Source: CBDCHC01 sp965217075 (lineage in GTDB: Bacteria > Pseudomonadota > Gammaproteobacteria > PS1 > Pseudothioglobaceae). Taken from it: a stretch of 64,000 nucleotides of DNA. Shown here in pieces: positions 1 to 8,500 of this stretch. Every line of letters begins with the position of its first letter. The first letter of the stretch is position 1. The notes under the pieces are model-generated. The model saw only the letters and a list, made by a program, of their open reading frames with translations, was not told the origin of the DNA and did not search any database. Both the position numbers and the translations under genes were made by a program. The stretch spans positions 1 through 64,000 of the forward strand of contig CBDCHC010000012.1 of assembly GCA_965217075.1 (NCBI GenBank), written 5' to 3'.

Positions 1-3000
1 ATGTTATGCCGTCTGCGCCTAAAGTAACACCATTTTGCAGGCTAGTCTCACCATCAGCTGTGTTTATGTCTGCCCAGCCTGTAAGTGTTTTATCCATATT
101 AGTAATTGACATAGCAGATCTATTAAATATACCAGACATAGTAGTTACCTGGGATGTATCCCAAGCACTGATATTTGCGTTAAATTTAGTAGCAAACAAA
201 AACATATTACTCATATTAGTTACCTTGGATGTATCCCAAGCGCTGATATCTGCGTTAAAGTTGTCGGAATTATTAAACATCCAACTCATATCAGTTACCT
301 GAGATGTATCCCAAGCGCCTATGTTTTGGTTAAAGTTGCTGGCACCAATAAACATACCTGACATCTTAGTTACCTTGCCTGTATCCCAAGTGCTGATATC
401 TGTATTAAATTTACTGGCATTCTTAAACATATAACTAGCATCAGTAACACCATTTAAATTAGGTGCGTTAGTAGGTATAGAAACTAAATTAACTGCATAA
501 GTAAATGCCTTATTAAAGCTTTGCCATGCTGTGTTACCCCAGCTATCAATGCTTATTAATTGAGTGTTTTTATTATTCCAAGCACCACCAAAACTAATTA
601 CTGGATAATCACCAGTAATAGCTATCTGATGATTACCAGCTGTAGCGTAGACATGAGTAGCGTTAGCTGTTTGAGAGCTCTCAACACTACCGTCACCCCA
701 GTCTATAGTGTAATTATACTTATAACCATTATTTACCCTAATCGTAACTTTTTCATTAGCTGCACTAGTTTTCCAAGTACTAAGAAGAGGTGTTTGAACA
801 AGATCATTAGCGCTAGTTGCTGTTATTGTGTTATTATTACCAGCTATATCACTATATGCGCCTACATCTACACTAATGTTATTAGCTTTACCTTTTGTAG
901 TATTTGCTGTAAAGGTTGCTGTCCATACTTTATTATCAGTTGTTGACTTAGTTAAACTAGTAATACTACCATTATCTGCTGTTATATCACTCAGAGCAAA
1001 ATTTGCTATTTCTTCACTAAAAGTAAAGGTAACAGTTGTACTATTATTTACTGGAATAATAGTATCTGTAGTAATTTCAAGTGTAGGAGCAGTAGTATCC
1101 ACAGTAATATCAAGCGCACTACTAGCTGTACTTGTATTACCAGCGCTATCTGTGGCTGTAGCTCTTAGCTTATTTACTCCTTCATTTAGTGGAGTAGTTA
1201 AAGTGATACTATAATTACCAAGATTATTAGTATCCTCTGTAGCTATGCCTAATAAATCACGATTATTATAAACCTTAACTATAGCTCCAGTTTCAGCTGT
1301 TAGGTTTATAGTTGGGGTATTATCATTAGTTATATTATCAGTATTGCTATTGCCACTATCGCTTGTAGCTGCTAAGTCAATAGTTGGGGCAGCTGGTGCT
1401 GTGGTATCATAAGCCTGAGAGGCAGTGCTACTAGCACTGCCAATACCCACTGTATTTGTAGCAGCATCTACATCTACACTTACAGTTATACTGCCTTCTG
1501 AGTTTGGAGTTGGGGTTACTGTTAGGCTATAAGTAGTGCCAGAGCCTGTAAGAGTTCCTTTAGTACCACCAGTTACAGTTATGTCGCTGATATCAAAGCC
1601 AGTTACTATTTCAGCAAAAGTAAAGGTAAAGGTAACATCGTTATTAGTTGCTGTTGTAGCATTATCAGTAATAGTTAGTACTATTTTATCGGCTACAGTA
1701 ATAGCTAGTGCTTGATCGGTGCTATTACCAGCAGCGTCTATAGCTGTGATGATAACATTATTAGTAGTAGCAATAGTTGTAGCAACTTTATAGCTAAGCT
1801 CACCAGTAGCTGGGTCTATATTAAATAAGTTAGCATCAGTGCCGCTAATGCTATAAGTAGCACCATTTGTATCAGTTGCAGTAGCTGTGTATATAGTAGC
1901 TGTATCTCCTAGTGCTACAGTTGTAGTTGCTGGGCTAGTAAATATAGGGCCGGTAGTATCAACAGTAATATCAAGCGCACTACTAGCTGCGCTGGTATTG
2001 CCAGCGGTGTCTGTGGCAATAGCTGTGAGCTTATGTGTTCCTTCATTAAGCGCAGTTACAGTAATAATATAATTACCACTAGCATCTGCTGTAGCGCTGC
2101 CTACTTCTGTAGTGCCGTTATATATCTTAACTGTAGCGTCTGCTTCAGCTGTGCCAGTTATTATTGGACTAGTATTGCTAGTGATATTATCAGTATTGCT
2201 GCTGCCAGTATCGCTTGCAGTTGCTAAAACAATAGTTGGAATGCTTGGCGCTGTAGTATCAATGGTAATATTAAGCTCACTACTAACTGTACTTGTATTA
2301 CCAGCAGTGTCTGTGGCAATAGCTGTGAGCTTATGTGTTCCTTTATTAAGCGCAGTTACAGTAATAATATAATTACCACTAGCATCTGCTGTAGCGCTGC
2401 CTACTTCTGTAGTGCCGTTATATATTTTAACTGTAGCGTCTGCTTCAGCTGTGCCAGTTATTATTGGGGTAGTAATATTGGTAATCTTATCAGTATTATC
2501 ACTACCACTATTACTAGCTGCTGCTAAAGCAATAGTTGGGCTTGGTGTTGTAGTATCAATGGTAATATTAAGCTCACTACTAACTGTACTTGTATTACCA
2601 GCAGTGTCTGTGGCAATAGCTGTGAGCTTATGTGTTCCTTTATTAAGCGCAGTTACAGTAATAATATAATTACCACTAGCATCTGCTGTAGCACTGCCTA
2701 CTTCTATAGCGCCGTTATATATTTTAACTGTAGCGCCTGCTTCAGTTGTGCCGGTTATTGTTGGCTTGGTATTGCTAGTTATATTGTCAGTATTATCGCT
2801 ACCAGTATCGCTTGCAGCTGCTAAGTCAATAGTTGGGGTAGCTGGTGGTTCAAAGTCATAATTTTGAGTGCTAGTAGCTGCTGAGGTAGTAAGCGTTGCA
2901 GTAGCAACACTATTAGCAGCGTCTGCGGCTACACTTACAGTTATACTGCCTTCTGAGTTTGGAGTTGGGGTTACTGTTAAACTATAAGTAGTGCCAGAGC

Positions 3001-5245
3001 CTGTAAAGCTTCCTTTAGTGCCGTTATTTACGCTTATATCAGTAGCGTCAAAACCAGTTACTGCTTCGCTAAAAGTAAAGGTAAAGGTAACATCGCCATC
3101 AGTACTATTGATTGTATCCTTGTTCTTGTTGTTAGTAATATTTAATGAGACTTTATCAACTACAGTGATGTTTAATATTTGGTCAGTGCTATTACCAGCG
3201 GTATCTGTGGCTATAACAGTAACTCTGTTAGTAGCTGTAGTAGTTGGGGCTGTTTTATAAGTTAGTACGCCAGTAGTTGAGTCTATATTAAATAAATTAG
3301 CGTTAGTGCCACTGATAGCATAAGTTACTGTGTTAGCTGTATTAGTATTACTAGTATCACTAGCGTTTGCTGTGTATACGCTGCTGCTATTAACTGCTAC
3401 AGTTGCAACTGCCTCGCTAGTAAATATAGGGCCAGTAGTATCAACAGTAATATCAAGCGCACTACTAGCTACGCTGGTATTGCCAGCGGTGTCTGTAGCT
3501 TTAGCACTTAGGTTGTTTACTCCTTCATTTAGTGGAGTAGTTAAAGTGATACTATAATTACCACTAGCATCTGCTGTAGCACTGCCTACTTCTATAGCGC
3601 CGTTATATATTTTAACTGTAGCGCCTGCTTCAGTTGCGCCAGTTATTGTTGGCTTGGTATTGCTAGTTATATTATCAGTATTATCGCTACCAGTATCACT
3701 TGCAGCTACTAAGTCAATAGTTGGGGCTGTAGTAGTAGTATCTAAAGTAAAGGTTAAATCGTTAGTATCTGTCGGATTGTTTTTATCTCTTGCTGCAACT
3801 GTATAAGTGCCGTCTGTAGTTGGTGCTGCGTAAGCATCTAACCAAGCAGAGAATTCACTATTTGCTTCTTTTATGCGATACTCTACACTAACACTACCAG
3901 CATCAGTAGTAATATTAGCGTCATTGGTTATATTATCATTATCATTAATACCACTATCAGTAGTTAATTTAATAATTAATTTAACATTCATGCTATTAAC
4001 TACAGCTATAATAGCGCTCTTACCAGTAAGGGCATCTATCATATCTGTTTTAACGCTTGGTGCAACTTCACCTTTATCGTTAATAGCTGCTATTAAAGTA
4101 GTAATTGCTGTAGTTACATCGCCTAAGGATGACACAGCGGCTAACATTTTGCCGTAATTATTAGCTGTTGTGGTAGTATCATCTCCAACAGCATTTATAG
4201 TAGCTTCTACTTTGCTTGAGATAATATCAATATCTAAGCCCAGTGCTTTAGCTATGTTTTTATTACTAGTTGTAACTGCTGTTTCAGTGATAGTTTGCGC
4301 TACAGTACCATCAGCGGCTATACCTGCTTTTTGTGCAGCAATAGTTGTAATTGGGTTAATATTTATTGTAACAGTACCACCGCTACCATCAATATAATGC
4401 GCTGCTAATAAGTCAGCTGCTAAGTCTTTAAGTTGTCCATCTGCTTCATCTCTATAATCATCTGTTGTAGTATCTGTATCAAAGGCTTTAATAATTATAA
4501 TACCTTTATAATTACCTAAATCAACACTAAATGAACCATCATCAGCAACATCAATATTATCTTTTAATAAGCTACCATCAGCTTTATAAATTGCAACTGT
4601 TAAATCATTCTCAGCAATAACAGGACCAAGAACAATAACACCGTTAACAATAGTATTAATAGCAACAACTGTACCAGCAGATGATCCAGACAAACCAATA
4701 GCAGCTAAAGAGCCAAGAGCAATAATAACTTTATTATCACTAAATATAGTGCTAGTAGTTGCCTTAGTAGCTGTAGTGCTTGTTTCAGCAGTAATTGGTG
4801 TTGGTGATGTAACTATAATATCAATAGTACTGTCTGTTACAATCTCTGGTTCAATCATACTTAGTAGAGTTTTACTATCACCATAAGCATACAACAAACT
4901 ATCATTATCTTGCAAAATAAAAGCGTCTTTATAATCAACAGCGTAATAAGTGTTTTTAAGATTATTTGTATCAATAAATTCTATAGAAACTAAACAAGAT
5001 AACTCATTACCACATGTAGTAAAATAATTTTTAACCAAAACTTCTGTAGCATCGCTTAAGGTTAAAATTAAATCATTTACATGTTTTTTTGCTATGAAGC
5101 TTTTAATATCCTTATTAATACGCAACACATAATGTTCACCATCACTAATTGTTACGTATTTATCGCTTTTTACTATGAGTTTTCTAACGGTTAAGCCTTT
5201 AGCAGCAAGTATTGCTTGTTTTTGAGTTGCTTGTAGTGTTTTCAT
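1..5245 (-). CDS. Giant RTX/T1SS adhesin A (3' end outside window)
   Basis: The frame is open from the ATG at 5243-5245 to the left edge, so 1748 codons are visible and the C-terminus is missing. In order it reads: a BapA-prefix-like N-terminus with Cys78 and Cys84, a hydrophobic stretch near residues 172-200, a helical domain of about 200 residues, at least five Ig-like modules (TITGTxEAGATVKIY), cadherin-like modules (ISGTNANLFNID), a PKD motif (IDWGDGS) and BspA-like DUF285 repeats (FNQNIGAWDTS). By homology with B the missing end should carry RTX repeats and a T1SS signal. Frame consistency was checked by comparing module offsets with B and E, and no shift was found. The first 2.2 kb is nearly identical to B and C. 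No clear Shine-Dalgarno precedes the start. Likely role: secreted or surface-held adhesin, inferred from domains only. Confidence 0.85.
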   Translation of the reverse strand, partial: MKTLQATQKQAILAAKGLTVRKLIVKSDKYVTISDGEHYVLRINKDIKSFIAKKHVNDLILTLSDATEVLVKNYFTTCGNELSCLVSIEFIDTNNLKNTYYAVDYKDAFILQDNDSLLYAYGDSKTLLSMIEPEIVTDSTIDIIVTSPTPITAETSTTATKATTSTIFSDNKVIIALGSLAAIGLSGSSAGTVVAINTIVNGVIVLGPVIAENDLTVAIYKADGSLLKDNIDVADDGSFSVDLGNYKGIIIIKAFDTDTTTDDYRDEADGQLKDLAADLLAAHYIDGSGGTVTININPITTIAAQKAGIAADGTVAQTITETAVTTSNKNIAKALGLDIDIISSKVEATINAVGDDTTTTANNYGKMLAAVSSLGDVTTAITTLIAAINDKGEVAPSVKTDMIDALTGKSAIIAVVNSMNVKLIIKLTTDSGINDNDNITNDANITTDAGSVSVEYRIKEANSEFSAWLDAYAAPTTDGTYTVAARDKNNPTDTNDLTFTLDTTTTAPTIDLVAASDTGSDNTDNITSNTKPTITGATEAGATVKIYNGAIEVGSATADASGNYSITLTTPLNEGVNNLSAKATDTAGNTSVASSALDITVDTTGPIFTSEAVATVAVNSSSVYTANASDTSNTNTANTVTYAISGTNANLFNIDSTTGVLTYKTAPTTTATNRVTVIATDTAGNSTDQILNITVVDKVSLNITNNKNKDTINSTDGDVTFTFTFSEAVTGFDATDISVNNGTKGSFTGSGTTYSLTVTPTPNSEGSITVSVAADAANSVATATLTTSAATSTQNYDFEPPATPTIDLAAASDTGSDNTDNITSNTKPTITGTTEAGATVKIYNGAIEVGSATADASGNYIITVTALNKGTHKLTAIATDTAGNTSTVSSELNITIDTTTPSPTIALAAASNSGSDNTDKITNITTPIITGTAEADATVKIYNGTTEVGSATADASGNYIITVTALNKGTHKLTAIATDTAGNTSTVSSELNITIDTTAPSIPTIVLATASDTGSSNTDNITSNTSPIITGTAEADATVKIYNGTTEVGSATADASGNYIITVTALNEGTHKLTAIATDTAGNTSAASSALDITVDTTGPIFTSPATTTVALGDTATIYTATATDTNGATYSISGTDANLFNIDPATGELSYKVATTIATTNNVIITAIDAAGNSTDQALAITVADKIVLTITDNATTATNNDVTFTFTFAEIVTGFDISDITVTGGTKGTLTGSGTTYSLTVTPTPNSEGSITVSVDVDAATNTVGIGSASSTASQAYDTTAPAAPTIDLAATSDSGNSNTDNITNDNTPTINLTAETGAIVKVYNNRDLLGIATEDTNNLGNYSITLTTPLNEGVNKLRATATDSAGNTSTASSALDITVDTTAPTLEITTDTIIPVNNSTTVTFTFSEEIANFALSDITADNGSITSLTKSTTDNKVWTATFTANTTKGKANNISVDVGAYSDIAGNNNTITATSANDLVQTPLLSTWKTSAANEKVTIRVNNGYKYNYTIDWGDGSVESSQTANATHVYATAGNHQIAITGDYPVISFGGAWNNKNTQLISIDSWGNTAWQSFNKAFTYAVNLVSIPTNAPNLNGVTDASYMFKNASKFNTDISTWDTGKVTKMSGMFIGASNFNQNIGAWDTSQVTDMSWMFNNSDNFNADISAWDTSKVTNMSNMFLFATKFNANISAWDTSQVTTMSGIFNRSAMSITNMDKTLTGWADINTADGETSLQNGVTLGADGIT

Positions 5246-5250
5246 AATTT

Positions 5251-5284
5251 ATGCTAGTAAAATAAAAAAATATTATTTTAGCAT
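5251..5284 (-). promoter_or_regulatory. Inverted repeat in the 5' leader of adhesin A
   Basis: ATGCTA-(GT)-AAAATAA and TTATTTTAGCAT face each other across a short A-rich loop, 5 nt upstream of the start codon. On the minus strand the outer arm also gives TATGCTAAAAT, which resembles an extended -10 box. The same element lies at the same place before genes B and C. It could be a promoter with an operator or an mRNA hairpin over the start; the sequence alone does not decide. Confidence 0.35.
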
Positions 5285-5460
5285 AAAAATATTATTACTT
5301 TTTATTATGTGCTAATAAAACATTTATTTATATAATATTAAAAGAATAAATATAGTATTATCGATATTTTTTTAATAATGCTAATAAAATAATATAACTT
5401 TCTAAATCCATAATACCATCTACTTTATCTGCTCTAAAATGTCTTAAAAGAATAAGGAGG

Positions 5461-5560
5461 AATAAGGGGACGTTACCCTTTTTCGGGAATAAGGGGACGT
5501 TACCTCTTTTTATGCTAAAATATCTAAATGCTATCCAAAAAAGGGTAACGTCCCCTTATT
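5461..5560. repeat. REP-like palindrome, copy 1 (double left arm)
   Basis: Left arm AATAAGGGGACGTTACCC occurs twice (5461 and 5488), and the right arm GGGTAACGTCCCCTTATT ends at 5560. A loop of about 25 nt holds TATGCTAAAATATCT. The stem is about 24 bp. One of four copies in the window, all between adhesin genes. The GGGGACGTTACCC core resembles palindromes that accompany REP-associated Y1 transposases in other bacteria (recalled, not searched). It could also act as a bidirectional terminator: the right arm is followed by TTTTT. Confidence 0.75.
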
Positions 5561-5579
5561 TTTGTAACTAGATTATTAC

Positions 5580-8500
5580 TTACAATACAAAATCAGCTTC
5601 TACAGCATTAGAGTTAGTTAAATTAATAGTAATACTATCACTAGTAGTGCTACTATTACCATCAATGTCAATTACTACTTTACCAGTGCTAAGAGTTACA
5701 AAATCACTAAATGATTTATCAGCATCGTACCCATCAAGTAATACTGCAATGTCTAATTTATCAGTACCGCTGACAAAATCAGTAATGGTATCAGTGCCTG
5801 TATTGTTATATAAAAAGTGGAAAATATCAGCTCCAGCGCCACCAGTTAAAGTATCATTACCAGCTCCGCCGTAGATATCATCAGCAGCACTACCGCCAAT
5901 AATAGTATCATTGCCGCCAAGGCCATGAATGGTTTGCGCAGTAGTTGTGGCGCTTTTATCTGTAGCAGTAGTATCATCAACTGCGTCACCTCCTACAGTA
6001 AAAGCATCATCATTAGCTTTAAGTGTAGCAGTAGTAGTCCACTTATAAGTATCTTTTAAATACTGCATAGCAGTAGCGTTAGAATATGTTATGCCGTCTG
6101 CGTCTAAAGTAACACCATTTCGCAGGCTAGTCTCACCATCAGCTGTGTTTATGTCTGCCCAGCCTGTAAGTGTTTTATCCATATTAGTAATTGACATAGC
6201 AGCTCCACTAAATATACCTGACATATCAGTTACCTGTGATATATTCCAACTGCCTATGTCTTGATCAAAAACGATGGCATTATAAAACATATTACTCATA
6301 TTAGTTACCTTGGATGCATCCCAAGCACTGAGATCTGTGTTAAATTTACTGGCAAAAGAAAACATATAACTCATATTAGTTACCTTGGATGTATCCCAAG
6401 CGCCTATGTTTTGGTTAAAGTTGATGGCACCATTAAACATATAACTCATATTAGTTACCTGATCTGTTTTCCAAGCGCCTATGTTTTGGTTAAAGTTGCT
6501 GGCACTATTAAACATCCAGCTCATATCAGTTACCTTGCCTGTATCCCAAGCGCTGATATCTGCGTTAAAGTTGTTGGAATTATAAAACATCCAGCTCATA
6601 TCAGTTACACTACTTAAATTAGGTGCGTTAGTAGGTATAGAAACTAAATTAGCTGCATAAATAAATGCCTCATTAAAGCTTTGCCATGCTGTGTTACCCC
6701 AGCTATCAATGCTTATTAATTGAGTGTTTTTATTATTCCAAGTAGTACCACCAAAACTAATTACTGGATAATCACCAGTAATAGCTATCTGATGATTACC
6801 AGCTGTAGCGTAGACATGAGTAGCGCTAGCTGTTTGAGAGCTCTCAACACTACCGTCACCCCAGTCTATAGTGTAATTATACTTATAACCATTATTTACC
6901 CTAATCGTAACTTTTTCATTAGCTGCACTAGTTTTCCAAGTACTAAGAAGAGGTGTTTGAACAAGATCATTAGCGCTAGTTGCTGTTATTGTATTATTAT
7001 TACCAGCTATATCACTATATGCGCCTACATCTACACTAATGTTATTAGCTTTACCTTTTGTAGTATTTGCTGTAAAGGTTGCTGTCCATACTTTATTATC
7101 AGTTGTTGACTTAGTTAAACTAGTAATACTACCATTATCTGCTGTTATATCACTCAGAGCAAAATTTGCTATTTCTTCACTAAAAGTAAAGGTAACAGTT
7201 GTACTATTATTTACTGGAATCATAGTAGTATCTGTAGTAATTTCAAGTGTAGGAGCAGTAGTATCCACAGTAATATCAAGCGCACTACTAGCTGCGCTGG
7301 TATTGCCAGCGGTGTCTGTGGCTATGGCTATGAGGTTGTTTACTCCTTCATTTAGTGGAGTAGTTAAAGTAGCGTTATAAACACCAGTAGTAGCATCTGC
7401 TGTAGCACTGCCTACTTCTGTAGTGCCTCTATATATCTTAACTGTAGCGCCTGCTTCAGCTGTGCCAGTTATTGTTGGCTTGGTATTGCTAGTTATATTA
7501 TCAGTAGTGTTGCTGCCAGTATCGCTTGCAGTTGCTAAAATAATAGTTGGGGTGCTTGGCGCTGTAGTATCAATGGTAATATTAAGCGCACTACTAGCTG
7601 CGCTGGTATTACCAGCAGTGTCTGTGGCAATAGCTGTGAGCTTATGTGTTCCTTCATTAAGCGCAGTTACAGTAATAATATAATTACCACTAGCATCTGC
7701 TGTAGCGCTGCCTACTTCTGTAGTGCCGTTATATATTTTAACTGTAGCGTCTGCTTCAGCTGTGCCAGTTATTATTGGGGTAGTAATATTGGTAATCTTA
7801 TCAGTATTATCACTACCACTATTACTAGCTGCTGCTAAAGCAATAGTTGGGCTTGGTGTTGTAGTATCAATGGTAATATTAAGCTCACTACTAACTGTAC
7901 TTGTATTACCAGCAGTGTCTGTAGCTTTAGCACTTAGGTTGTTTACTCCTTCGTTAAGTGCGCTAGTTAAGGTAATATTATAATCACCGCTAGCATTTGC
8001 AATGCCTGTACCTACTTCTATAGCGCCGTTATATATTTTAACTGTAGCGCCTGCTTCAGTTGTGCCAGTTATTATTGGCTTGGTATTGCTAGTGATATTA
8101 TCAGTATTATCGCTACCAGTATCACTTGCAGCTGCTAAGTCAATAGTTGGGGTAGCTGGTGGTTCAAAGTCATAATTTTGAGTGCTAGTAGCTGCTGAGG
8201 TAGTAAGCGTTGTAGTAGCAACGCTATTAGCAGCGTCTGCGGCTACATCTATAGTTATAGAGCCAGTTGCAGGGTTTGTAGCTGGGGTTACTGTTAGGCT
8301 GTAAGTAGTGCCAGAGCCTGTAAAGCTTCCTTTAGTGCCGTTATTTACGCTTATATCAGTAGCGTCAAAACCAGTTACTGCTTCGCTAAAAGTAAAGGTA
8401 AAGGTAACATCGCCATCAGTACTATTGATTGTATCCTTGTTCTGGTTGTTAGTAATATTTAATGAGACTTTATCAACTACAGTGATGTTTAATATTTGGT

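Larger units (their letters stand above)
5246..5579. other. Intergenic spacer between adhesins A and B
   Basis: This 334-nt spacer has no gene. From left to right it holds the AT-rich 5' leader of gene A with an inverted repeat next to the start codon, an AT-only stretch, and a palindromic repeat element close to the stop of gene B. It is nearly identical to the spacer at 19478-19811, including a duplicated left arm in the palindrome, so the two spacers were copied as part of a larger segment. Confidence 0.7.
2960..6220. repeat. Segmental duplication, copy 1 (5' part of A, spacer, 3' end of B)
   Basis: This block matches 17192-20452 at a constant offset of 14232 bases. It covers the N-terminal coding part of A, the whole spacer with its palindrome, and the C-terminal coding end of B. 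The partner covers the same parts of C and D. The constant offset was checked at several landmarks inside the block (3330/17562, 4170/18402, 5647/19879). Edges are approximate. A duplication that spans a gene boundary implies a tandem copying step of a whole gene unit. Confidence 0.7.
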
